This document shows positions 18,751 through 30,600 of a stretch of DNA of 64,000 bases, piece after piece. Location: the NCBI GenBank assembly GCA_964017065.1, contig OZ024791.1, positions 1,299,887 to 1,363,886 on the forward strand, read 5' to 3'. The translations under genes and the position numbers were made by a program. This DNA comes from Haliclona indistincta. Lineage: Eukaryota; Porifera; Demospongiae; Haplosclerida; Chalinidae. How positions within the stretch are numbered: the stretch's first letter is position 1; the number at the start of each line of letters is the position of its first letter. The notes below the pieces were generated by a model that saw only the letters and a list, made by a program, of their open reading frames with translations, was not told the DNA's origin and did no database searches.

Positions 18751-21210
18751 AGGGCCGGAGCCTCCAATTTCAAAGTGGTCAGGTTGCAGAAAAATTGTTA
18801 AATTATGAATAATTATTAATGAGTTAATTGATGAGCTATTTCCCACTTCACGCATAGAATAATTTCTACTTTAAGCATAGCATTTCTATACTGTTTTGTC
18901 TCACTGTAATATAAAAATAATAAAGCATTGAAGAAACATACAATGGAAAAGTCATATGTACTTTGCAAATACAGTCTCTCGGGCATCTCTTGCACTGATA
19001 AACTCATTTGCAATCTGCTTCATATCTAAAGTGTCAGTAAAAGTTTGATGATAGTGAAGAATCATGAGATGATTCATACGAGCTTGAGACATGCTGCTTC
19101 TCAGGTAGGATTTAATTCTTCTAAGTGCACTAAAAGACCGTTCTGAAGTACAGTTCGTTGCCGGCATGATAACTAATAATTGAAACACCTTACATACCAT
19201 TTCTAATAATGGCCTCTAAGACTGACTTAGGCTTTGAAGCACTTGTTTCACAATCCTGATTGACGGTTGTTCTTCTCTGTCCTTTCTAAGTATAGTGTCC
19301 TTAACACCTGTAGCTGTGACTGCAAGTTATTTTTGTCTAGATCATCTCCATAAAAGTCACATACTGAGCAGAGTTCTGAATCACAGTCTTCATCCATGCA
19401 TGCCTTAAATAATAGCTTTTCAATACTTGAATAAATTTTGTACCCTGGTTGATCAAAGCGAGCTGTAATACTAGCAACTGCTGAATCTAGCACTTCAAAG
19501 TATGTTTGCCTATACATACCCTTAGGTGTAGCATGGAATTCAGCCTCACCAGTTCCTTGTTCAAATCTTCTAGGAGCTTTACGTCTTCTAGGCAATTGAG
19601 GTTCTTCAATTTCAAGTTCTTGTCTTTGCATTTCTATCTTGTCCCAAAGTTGGATTCAGATCGCAAAGATTGCAAAGTCTTGACTGTTAGCATAGCAATC
19701 TCATGACCTTCCACACTAGACAACTCTGGATTCTGGAGAGTCTTACTCAGCATGTCAGTATGCCTCAGCACCATCTCAGAGAGAAACAAGCCAAAAAAGA
19801 ATTTAAAGTTTTCCATTTGGCTTGAGATCCCTCTAATACGGGCCTTAATTTCAGTGTCTGTTGTTGCTTGCACAGCCTCTTCCCAAAGCAGCATGAGCTC
19901 TTTGTAATTAGCCATAATACTGGGAAGAGATTGCGTTCGTACAGTCCATCTTGTGGGACATAAAGTGCGAATTGATGGTGATTCACTTCCCATTTCTTCT
20001 TTTAAACGAACTAACATAGCGTCACGTTTAGGAGAACGCTTGATTAGTTTAATTAACTCGTAGCATGTCTCTAAACATTCTTTCATTATAATAGATTGCT
20101 TGATAGTGTCCCCAACACTTAAATTTAGAGCATGCCCAAAGCAATGTGTGAAAACTGCTCTGTGCTCTAACTCTTGAATTTTCACAGCTACACCACCTCG
20201 TATTCCTGCAATCGTGCTGCATCCATCATAACACTGACCTCTAATTTTGTTGATGGGAATCGGGAAGCGAGTTAAGACATCATTAATGACTGCTACAATG
20301 CTATCTGCTGTGGTAGTTTGTAGAAAGTGCATGCCTACAAATTCTTCGAAAACATCAAAGTTGTCATCCACCCATCTAAATATTACTGTGAGCTGCTCCT
20401 TGTTGGCAATATCGGTAGTTTCATTTACCATAATTGCTAGAAATGGTGAGTGCTGCATGCATTGAATAATCTTTCAAAGGACTTGATGAGCCATTATGAC
20501 TAGCATTTCATTTTGGTTTTCGTGCGATGTGTATTTTCTTGCACTTCTACGTAACCAATCTCTCATTTGGGGATTATCTTCTGCTCTTAGTTGAAGCAGT
20601 TGGATTAGATTAGACTCGGCATCATCTCCACCTCGTAAAGCGAGCTCTTGCCTTGCAAGATACCGTACACTAGACAAAATAATTGTAAGCATATCTCTTG
20701 CCAACTCCTTTTCTCTCTTGTGTGCCTGGCTCAAGAGCTCACCTACATCTGATGTTGTTTTTGGTAAGGTGACGATAGCTTCAACGGCCTCAAGATTTAC
20801 CTTAGACTCTTCATGTTTGTTGAAAGTTGACGTCGCATCCTTCCAGTTGCAATAGCCAGTGGAGATCTAAACAGAAATATAATTAACAGTTTAGTATAGC
20901 TATACAAGACACGTCACATAAGCTTCTAGACTCACAAAGGCTGAGGAAGCATTGTGGCTTGTAATGAGTCTCCTTTGTTTCCAGGCTTTCACGCAGATAC
21001 TGCAGTACACCTACGTCTTTGCAGTACGTCTTTTCCCTCGTCATAGTGCAAAAATGGCCACTGACGAAACCACTTGGGCTGGGCGCTGCAGTAGACCACT
21101 TTCTTCTTACCGAAGGGGCGCTTGGGGAATTTATATCCAATGCTAGGATGATGAGGCTCTTCAGGTAGATCAGGGACAGACTGGCTGCTAGTGCTACAGG
21201 CCGAATTCAT
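18750..21210 (-). pseudogene. hAT transposase (TTF / DUF4371 type), multiply frameshifted
   Basis: Domains in order from the N-terminus: TTF-type zinc-finger region (YKFPKRPFGKKKVVYC, FRQWPFLHYDEGKDV) at ~21140-21050; then a +/-1 shift into KDVGVLQYLRESLETK; a ~70-base intron-like gap (GTGAGT ... TTTAG, about 20940-20877); then TGYCNWKDATSTFNKHE and VGELLSQAHKREKEL (20870-20700). The RNase H-like core (19634-20458) has MVNETTDI, HCFGHALNL and CPTRWTVR. The C-terminal hAT dimerisation domain (NCTSERSFSALRRIKSYLR) is at ~19150. At least four frames are needed, so it is inactive. The usual first catalytic Asp of MVDETTD is Asn here. The element end CAGGGCCGGAG at 18750 is a typical hAT terminus; the other end was not found. 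Confidence 0.85.
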
Positions 21211-21355
21211 CGATTCACCATCAATGGTTCAGAGCCGAGATCAGAGCAGAGAAAGCGAACGCGACACAGTTACAATGAGGTGACCTTCTCTATTGAATGC
21301 TATTCCGTAAGAATTATCCTGCCTTCCAGTGAGTGACGACTTTTATTTTTATCTT

Positions 21356-21734
21356 TTAATAGTACAGTAGACAGTAGATTCTACAGTAGATTCTGACACT
21401 TGAATCTGCACCTGCTTCATCTATTATCTCTTCATGACATCTGTTTTGGTGCGTTTTCAGTTCCTGTAGACTGTGAAGTAGAACTAACACTGAGCTCAGA
21501 TAATTTCGTCTCCAGTAGTGTCTTTGCATGTGTATGTTCGGCTGCACTGCTAAAGAATTTGTCTTTAAAACATGGATCCAGTAGTGTTGCAAGTACAAGT
21601 GATTCATTACTTTCAATACCTTCAAACCGTCGGTTTAGTGAAGACAACATCTCCTCCTTCATGGTTTGCACTCTTCGATCGTCATCAATAGTCTCCCACG
21701 TTTTACGAAGTGCTCTAACATAGGGAATTATCAA
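21356..21734 (-). pseudogene. ZBED/hAT-type transposase fragment
   Basis: The frame at 21432-21734 reads PYVRALRKTWETIDDDRR, MKEEMLSSLNRRFEGIES and ATLLDPCFKDKFF, the region before the dimerisation domain in ZBED-like hAT transposases. It continues, frame-shifted, to about 21356. Both ends are missing. This is a different hAT lineage from the 18.75-21.2 kb copy. Confidence 0.75.
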
Positions 21735-22260
21735 TGAAGCATAGCTTTAGTGCGATATTTGATAATGAAATACAGCCTCTAATAATAAACCAGTTGCACA
21801 CAAGGGCTAAGGAATTTAATTACTGATAATTTACACGTAAATTCACTTCCGTAGTACTTCCTGGTGTTTTAGCAGGTACATAGCAGCTGTGCCCTGATCC
21901 CTGTGTTTTAGATACATGTAGGTACATATTATTGTGTATGTGTATGTGTATTTGGGATAACTGTGTATATGAGTAAGGGCATGGTCTACACAGTTTTCAA
22001 TGACGCATAGGCATTGAAGGGTTATGCATTTGGGTGTGTCAGTGTTCTTGTAAAACAGAAATGTAAAATGTGTCGTTTCCGTCATTTCATATGATCCTGC
22101 ATTATCTCTACAGACGACACACGGGCATTAGTTCTTGAACCTGCAGTTGTTTATATTTACTATTTTCTCTCTCAGACTCACCTCACTGCTGCTTCTTGTC
22201 TCACTGCCACTGCCGCTTCTTACCTGGCTGCCGCTCCTCACCTCACTGTGAGTGCCGTTT
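21725..22260 (+). pseudogene. Paralogous segment copy 3 with exon-like 22176-22247
   Basis: 21725-21870 matches 10090-10205. 22010-22065 (GAAGGGTTATGCATTTGGGTGTGTC) matches 16420-16460 and 24775-24805. The 72-base segment 22176-22247 lies between CTCTCTCAG and GTGAGTG and is open in two frames. It is a decayed duplicate of gene A-like 5' sequence, or possibly a real upstream exon. Confidence 0.4.
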
Positions 22261-22316
22261 ACAAAATAAAACGTATTGTTACTACCTCCCAAGACTCCCA
22301 AGATTTCTCATTTCGT

Positions 22317-23449
22317 CAGTGTTGTGCATTTTAGTTCTAGTTCGAGTATTCTATAATTATGAATTCTAGTTCCACTTTTTTTAATTGAACAAGTTACAAA
22401 TACTTGTTATTTTTCCCAATTGTGTTTCACGTTCTAAGTTGTGATCTAGCAATCTATTTCTTAATCCCTTTGAGGTATTAATAGTGTTAAATACATGCCA
22501 AGTATTGAAACTCAGGTATCTATAAAAATCAGCATTATAGTTCTAGTCTTAAGGTTACGGGATACCGTCGAGTGGGCGTGGCCTGTGCTAAGTTTTTGTA
22601 AACTTTAACTGGCTTTTTACTAGTTGTCAGTATCGTGCAGAGCTTTCAAAGTCGCGCAGTCTGTAGCTAGTAAGGACAGCTCCATCCACAAAAGTCAGCG
22701 CAGCTGTAGCGTACGCACGCGCAAAGAAATAGCGAGCTACTGTTTCAAATTTTTCTCGCACGATTTAAGATTCTGTGCATGTTCCTTGCTACTGCTTTTC
22801 TGGCATACAAAGCACTGGGACACAGTCGAGGGACTGAACAAATTTTGCTGTAGAATTCTATTCCGGCGCCGAGAAATTTAGGAAAAACTAACGCATCTGC
22901 AGACCAGCCCGTCTTCGAAGTGAAGCAGCTCCGGAATCGCGCACGATCTTCACACAAGATTCATTCAATCCCTCGAGAAGGCGCCAAGGATTACTTTTCA
23001 GCACTATTCATCGCGGAGTGTGCAGTAACTAAACCAAAATCGTGCGAGAAAAAATTCAGCTACTCGTGCAGAAAGTGTGAATGTGTAGCTCGCTATTTCT
23101 TTGCGTTTACGTAAGCTACAGCTGTGTTGGTTCTTATGGATGAAGCAGTCCTTACAGACTACCGACTGCGCGACTTTACAGGTTCTGCAGGATACTGACA
23201 ACTGGTAAAAATCCAGCTAAAGCTTGTATAGCTTACAAATGAAAGCTTAGCGTAAGCCACGCCCACTCGACGATATCCCGTAACCTTAATTCTAGTACTA
23301 CAGTACCGTCCAGATATAACGCATAGAACGAACGCGTTCATACGCACGTGTAAACGCGATCGCACGCACGTGCAAACAAGAACTAAAATTGAAATGATGG
23401 TTACTAATATTGATTTTAGTTCTAGTACTTTAGAACTGGAACAACACTA
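22317..23449. mobile_element. hAT-like nonautonomous element (CAGTGTTGT ends) with a nested insertion
   Basis: Left end CAGTGTTGTGCATTTTAGTT and the inverted right end (AACTGGAACAACACTAG) match imperfectly. Inside, ATTTTAGTTCTAGT repeats near both ends. It is interrupted by the TTAA element at 22549-23289. No 8-bp target duplication is evident. Confidence 0.5.
22549..23289. mobile_element. TTAA-flanked foldback element (GGTTACGGGAT ends)
   Basis: TTAAGGTTACGGGATACCGTCGAGTGGGCG at the left is inverted at the right end (CGCCCACTCGACGATATCCCGTAACCTTAA). Arms also share AAAGAAATAGCGAGCTAC, AGCTGT and TTTTTCTCGCACGATTT. TTAA is intact on both sides. Confidence 0.85.
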
Positions 23450-23689
23450 GTTAAGGACAGAAAGCGCTTACGTGAGAAGGAGGTGGATACTCAAATTGTT
23501 GCCGATATCTCGAAAACTGTATTTCAAACCACCAGTAAGAGTGCGATTGTTTTAGCAACAGGAGGTCCTGATCTTAGGCCGGGCCTCGTGCAAGCCTTGG
23601 AAGAAGGTTGGGCAATAGAATTTTATAGCTGGAAAACCAGTCTCTCAAGAGAACTACACCAATGGGCAATTGATAGTGAGAAGTGGTAA
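23426..23689 (+). pseudogene. NYN-domain-like (PIN-fold nuclease) gene fragment
   Basis: Frame open from 23426 to the stop at 23687-23689. EKEVDTQIVADISKTVF followed by SAIVLATGGPDLRPGLVQAL and WAIEFYSW resembles the second half of NYN/LabA-type nuclease domains. There a conserved Asp-containing (S/T)GDxD(L/F)xP loop follows a hydrophobic strand. Here the loop reads TGGPDLRP, so one Asp is replaced. The start is absent; the fragment begins right at the terminus of the 22317-23449 element. Probably a gene or retrocopy fragment broken by insertion. Domain call is by pattern only. Confidence 0.45.
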
Positions 23690-23772
23690 ACTGAAAAACA
23701 GGGTGCCACTTTTCACGAGCGTTGTAACAGTGTAACTACAGAACCTATAATCTATCGATAGGTTAGCATCCT

Positions 23773-23905
23773 CTGGAGGGCAGTAGACTATCAACTTGGG
23801 CGGCTGGCTCTGAGTAAAACGCAAAATAGTCTTGAAACACTCGCCATTTCGACCCAGAACTTACTAACGAACTCTCATCCAAGTTAATAGTGTCTGCCCT
23901 CCAGA
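23773..23905. repeat. Short inverted repeat
   Basis: CTGGAGGGCAGTAGACTAT (left) pairs with ATAGTGTCTGCCCTCCAG (right), with AACTTGG/CCAAGTT extending it inward. It may be part of an uncharacterised element ending near 24255 (GGTAACCGTCACC). Confidence 0.55.
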
Positions 23906-24365
23906 GCTAGTTATGCAGCAAAGTGTCAGCGAGATCGCCATGAAGTTTGCCCAAAACTCGGGAATCAGTGATCAAGCCTAACAGTCTCTGGCCCTTGACT
24001 GGCTCCAGAAGCATCAATGAAGGCTACTTTCGCCGGCTGCTGTCCAGCCGTTTAAGAGAATTCTTACGCAGAAAAATACGATTACAGCTTCGTGTGTTTT
24101 CCTTGTTAAAAGACGGCGTGCTGTGTTTGCTGCTTACTTATTTTACTTCTGGGAAAACTACTAACTATGGCGCATCGAATGATGGTCTGCATCCCTTTTG
24201 TTGCTACAGATTTTTTATTTGTGAATATTAATTAGCTTAAACTGGTAACCGTCACCAAGGGCATATTGAGCTGTGAAACGGCGAGAGGGCATGCAACTAG
24301 TACGAAGGGCGAATTGTAAACTGTTACTATTCTTAGAAATTTGTAACTTTAATAATGTTTCCGGT

Positions 24366-24398
24366 CGATCACGTGTACTGAAAAAGTACACGTGATCG
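24366..24398. repeat. Perfect 14-bp hairpin with 5-base loop
   Basis: CGATCACGTGTACT, loop GAAAA, AGTACACGTGATCG. The stem contains CACGTG E-box palindromes on both sides. Confidence 0.8.
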
Positions 24399-24669
24399 CT
24401 CATAGCATCTAAATCAACGAAGCAGACATCGAACGGTTGCAAACAATAAATATTGCCTCAGACGCTCGTAGTGCGTTCCTGGAGTGCAAATTGGTCTAGT
24501 CTTTACTGCCTTTCCATCAGCTGCTAGAATGTCATACAGTTTATCATCAGCCTGTTCCATGTGTGTTACAGGTACATTGTGTAGTGTTTCATGCCTTACT
24601 TACTGCTGATACTATTGCTACACTTGCAATTACCTACTACATGTATCTCTCTGTCTTTGTCCCATACAG

Positions 24670-27600
24670 ACTCTGCGTTCTCCCAGCCTAGCCCTCTCCT
24701 GGCATACAGACTTGGAAATAACGATGGAAGATTTCATAGGTATGATCATTATGCATTTTACCTGTGCGTAGTATGAAGGAGGGTTATGCATTTAGGTTCG
24801 TCTGTGTGCGTACGTACATACGTATATATGTGTGTCGTCAAAAAAAAAACATGCCTGTTTGCGTCTTACAGCTTGGAAATTGACACTAAAACAATCTCTG
24901 CTGCTTGTTCACTGAATTTATCAACCTATAGAGACATTTTCAGTGCTGTAGAGTCTTTGTTCGAGCGGCTGAGTGCATTATTACAATTTATTAGCCTTGT
25001 GCCCAGGCCCTACATTGAGTAAATTTTCAATAATGTGTTGCACTTTTTGATCATCCTACATGTATATTGTTAGCCTCGTGCCCAAGCCTTCAATTGAAGG
25101 CCTGGTATATACTGTATACCAGGAGCTTATTATTCCAAGGAATGTACAACTCCCAATAGCGCAATAGAAATATCACTTGCTCTGTTTTGCACCGCTCTGC
25201 GCGCTTAAAAAACTGCCTAATAAGGAAGTTTTTTGTACGAGCCGCACGGCTGCTTGTCTTCGATGTCGCGAAGCTGACTTCATATCGAGTGGATCACTGT
25301 CGAAAAGGGCCCTGTAGTGTTTACTCGTTGACTCTTGAGTCTGCTACTACATGTAGCAAGAAAGTATAGCAGTTGTAGCTCGTGCGTTGCGCTGTGGCGG
25401 CCCAAAATTATTCTGTTATTCCCGCGTTGTACGCTCCTTGGAATAATAAGCTCCTGTGTATACGCATGTGTGTTAATTTACGCTACTTCCTGGTAATTTA
25501 CATTATACTCTCGTAAATTTCTCCGTGATACTTAGCTAGCCACGTGATGAACCAAGCCCACTGATATGGCTGGCGCTTGTCTACAGCATGAATTTTGTGT
25601 CGTGCACAAGACGTATAAGCTGGGGATAGCAAACGTGCTAAAATTAAGGCAAGCAAAGCGAGCACGTGTTTCTTAATTACGCACATGCGCTTACAGTGTG
25701 TACCAGGCCTAATTTCCTAAAAATTTGGCCTGGGTACGAGGTTAGTACATGTACATGTATATTGTATTGTAATAACTATTAATTGTTCTGGCATAGACAA
25801 CCTAGAGAAAGTGTCTGATGAAGAGCTTTTAAGAATTATAAAGCAGGCAAGATCACTTTTAAAAGTAAAAGTAAGTAAATTGTTACATGTACATGCAAAT
25901 GTTATAATCAGGGATGTGCTATACCAAAATATCATCTGAAAAATATCATAACACTAATTATCACAGTATCTTTGATACAAATTACAATAAGCCCTTCCCA
26001 ATAAGCCAATGGAATGTACGGGTGAACGTGACGTCACTTCCGGAGTCCCACTGCACCTCCCCTAGCGGCTGTAATGTATGGGAGTGATTGAAAAAATGGC
26101 TGAACTTTGGACACCGTGTCCTCAAGCTAGGTTCTGAGTATTCCTACAAAAATCGGGTAACTTCAAGTATAAAAACTTGGCTATTAATACGAGCTAAATC
26201 AGCACGATCATGAAGTAGTTGAACGGCAAAACAGTAATGCCAGACACAGCTGTACAGGTGAAACGAACGTGTTACTGAAAGATGCACAGCCTCGTCGAAG
26301 TGCTAACTATGTGCGAGAAGTTGCGCTTTTTCAGTGTAGAGTGTGTAGCGCCGGTAGGCAACGGTAGAATGAAGACAAGGACGAGGGTAAGCTTGCCCAG
26401 TGCACAGTAGCGTGGCGTCACTAGTACAGCTTGCTACAACGTTTAGCAGAAGTACAGTAGCGTACAGCGCCGGCAGTCAATGTTTAGTGAAACAAAAAAC
26501 AGCGAACGCTACACCACACATCTATGTACTATGTAGCGCTGGTAGTGAACGTAGTATGCGTGTGAAATGTATAGTACAGAAGAGCTGAAGTACCGCCTAA
26601 TGCAGTAGCGCAGTTTTAAAACTTTTACCTGCAAGGTGCAAGAGTACGCACAGTCAAAAGTTCGCCTATTTCCTCATTCACTTCCATGCATTGCAGTACT
26701 CCAATGTGCTAGAATTGGACTCCGGAAGTGAATTCACGTTTAATTATTGCTTAATTGCATTCGGGATTCACGTTTTTTGACAAAAAATGGGTGTTCACAT
26801 GGTCAGGCTTCAAACGACTGAAATGGATCCACAATAAGACCTCCTTTGCTGAATACTCATTCTGACGGAATGCTTGTTCCCAGCACAGACACGTATTTTC
26901 TTGCGACATTTAACAACGGAAATACACTGCTGTTACTTTTCCTCTAAACGAGTGGGTTAGAATCAGCTACGCAACCTGTGCTGTCTGGCACCGCACAACT
27001 GTAGTATCGCGCACGACCATTTTCAGGCGAAATTCTCTTGTAAAAACCTACACAGGTGGCAGATGAGTTTGCATGAGCAGTGTTAGCTTCACTCCTACAG
27101 AAAAAGTGTCACAGGGAAAGCTCGTCGCTCTGCGAAGGCTAACGCTGCGTTGTTGAAACTTGTTATATTCGATGCCATTGATAGGTAAGCAAACAGCACA
27201 CAGCAACTCTGTCTGCACTAATACCCATGGCCAGAAAAATAGTGTTCCACACAAAGAGAGCAAAAAATTGTCAGGAATGTGTGACGTCACATCAATAGCA
27301 ACAATACATTTAGCCAAGCAAAATGGCTGCCAAGAGACCGCTCTCACGTACAGAGGAGCTGCGCTTGTTGTTTTGTGCACTTCTAGAGACACCAAGCGAG
27401 TTCTACTTTCATGGTTAGTGCTTTAGCATTGCAGTCATTGAGTTTCGGAGCTTAACTACGAGTAGAACTGGAGTTCCTGTCGCTAACGTTTGTGCTGGTA
27501 GCGTTAGCCATCGCACGCCTCTTCCTGTCAAACGGCGTTCGCCAGTGATACAAGCGCTACTCACAGGTAAGCACACAACGTGTATATTTCAACTCAGCTT

Positions 27601-30600
27601 CATTGGCTCTTAACTACCAGCAGTTGTGGAGATCCGTTCCCTAACGTAGTCTGCCACATAGCCTTATAAACGGCCATATTGTGCCACGCCTATGTCACGT
27701 GACTCAAAGCCATATACACTAGGGTAATCAGTAAGGATAGAGGATGATAATGGTACATGCAACATGGCAATATGATGGTTTGTTAATAAGAAATAGAGCA
27801 TAATTTATTGTGAAAAAATTATTTTTTGCTGTCTTCGTGTGGAACACTGTAGCTACTTGCAAAACCATGAATATTATTAATTTTGGTCACCCGCCACCTT
27901 AAGCATGTTTGAGCATGGTTAAACAACAGCGCCAGTATCTCAGACTATGCCTAGGTTATTCAGAAGCTAATATAGCTCTTGTGCAGCGAAAAGAAGGGGC
28001 CTAGCAATCACTCGTGACGACCACATTCTCTATGAGCACTGATACTTGAGCGCTGCTTACTTTCTGTTCTGAAAAGAACAATGACGCTGCTAATACAAAA
28101 CTGGAGCTTCTTAGCAAAGTTTAGACAACAGCCAAGTGAGTATTAAAACAATGGACGTCTATACTGCAAGCGTTGTAGAGCTGTGAAGTTGCCTACCTGT
28201 ACCAGGCTTGTGAACAGTGAAGACGCTTTCTAGTTCAGTACGAATGAAGCATACGTTCGAAGAGCAAGTTGTGATCCAAGGTGACCTTCATAGAACAGAG
28301 CAACCCGCTATATTTATCATGTTACAATACAAGTTAATCGTGTTACGTGAATAAGAGTGATTCTGTGTGATGTCCTTTATTTCTGGTGATGAGCTATTAG
28401 TGAGTGATAAAATTCTACAGCAACATAGTTTCTACGAAGGCGGAACAGTCAGTCAAACTAGACCCAGAGATTGTGCTACAGACTGAGCTCATCTAGAATA
28501 GCCTACATGTATAGGTTTTGCCTATACCATTTCTTTGAACCATGCGTGATTCTGACTCTTATGGTAAATCCAAAACAGTTATCTTTCTGATTAGCTCGAG
28601 AACTCACTAAATTCCACCCATAACATCTCTGATGTCGCAATAGTCCAATTTTTACCATACTAGAGTTTGACAACCCTTGGACTTAGGGCAGATTAGGCAG
28701 GTGGTTGCCTCGGTGAGTGGAGCCTGCTGTTGCTGTTGTCTGTTTGTGTGGTCTGTGTATTGCCAGTAGCTACATGGCTATTCCATTTACTCGATTAATA
28801 TCCAATTTTGTGTGAGTCACTATAGTAGCATGGACAACAGATTGGACACTAGCGGACTAGTAGAATCAATAATATTAAACTTTATTGTAACAACGAACTG
28901 AAGTACTTGATGGCACACATGTACCGCGAAATTCATCCGTAGATCCTGTCCAACAGTGGGTGGTCACCTCATCATGGCACATTTTTCTAATTATAATTTA
29001 GCTTGAACATTCCATCATATCTCTATCGCGAAACCAAGTATATAATCATATAATTCTCTTATGGTTCTCATTACCCATAGGGCTCAGATGAGGAAGAGGA
29101 AATCAAAACTGCAAGTAAAGGTATAAGTCGTGTACAGTACTTGTATGTAAGTTTCTGTATTGTCGTAACTCACAATTTACGACATAGTAGCATCCATGTT
29201 TTTGTTCCCTATGTCTGAGCTGTACTGTACTAGGGATCAGTTCGTGGACAAATCAAGTGCATCGATCCTTAGCCAGTATGTGTGTAGTGGCTTGACTTTT
29301 AAGTATGTGTGGTTTAGATACCAAGTTATTTGATGTGTATATTAATTGTCACTTACACATATTCATGTTGTATGTATGTTTTCTTTACATGTAGTGCGTG
29401 TCGTCCAATATATATACAGTGAGCCTGATGACCCAGGGATTATAATACTGTTAGCATCAGCTAACAATATCCATAATGCAATAGCCCTTCCCTCATCACC
29501 GGCCGATCTGAATCAAGGTAGGCATGCTTACATATACACTATTTTTATTTTTTGGGTAGGCATGAAAGAGCATATGCAGCCTCGTCTCCTGGTTAGAATT
29601 TTTTTGCTGCAGAAACGAAACAAAGAAATGAACAGATTTCACACGACCCTCGATGTGCCTAGTCAGGCGTGGCCTGACCCACCGCGTGCGTTCCTTCGGA
29701 TGGGTCAGGAGACACTAGTATACTCGAGTTGTACACTTTGCGACTATAGTTGCAAACCAATCAGATTGCAGCATTGCCTCACGTCACGTCCGGGTGGGCG
29801 GTAACTCAGAATCGCCTATGATGAAAGATAACTCAGAGCTTCCATGCGCCGTGAAGACGACATCGAGACAGCGACTGAACGATGAACAGATCGACAGAGT
29901 AGCTATCAACGCACGGACAAAGCTAGGCTACAATTTCAAAGCATGGCTGTAACACGTGATCAACTATATTCATGTCGCAATTATTACGTAATGCAACATT
30001 CCAGAGCGACAACTCGAGTATGCTAGTGTCTCCTGACCCATCCGAAGGAACGCACGCGATGGGTCAGGCCACGCCTGACTACGGTGTGCCATGCATATTG
30101 TAGCATTAAAATTGCTGCAAACCAGACTAGTGGTTGCAGTAGAGCACTTACAGGTTTTTTGATCTGCTACGTATAAATTGATAACCAGAAGACTGTAAAG
30201 TGTAGACCTCAAGGTCAAGGCATGTCAGGTGGGGGCTATGATAGAACACGTGAGTAGTAAGCAGCCATCTCTGATAGGCTTTTTTTTGAACTCTCGCGCA
30301 TCTCAGAGCTGTACAGACAGCAGAACGAAAAAAAAATTAATATTATAATCGTTATCTATACAGTACAGAACGAATAAAAAAGTACCTAGGCAGCCAAAAC
30401 GAAAGAAATCCACATGTCACATTACAAGCCATGGTCTTACTTAGCCTTTACTGATGTGTAGAAGTGATTGCTGATCATTTTAGCTCAATGGACAGCACAA
30501 ACGAATAACAAAGCAAGTACCGTAATTTAGTTTTGCACGATATGCAAATTTGCTGATATTCTGATTTACCGATCTTTGAGTAAAATTACTGCAGATATCG

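Noticed and set aside
29346..29804. 152-codon + frame
   Set aside because: Only the part 29395-29517 is a gene A exon; the rest reads into the intron and the MITE at 29660.
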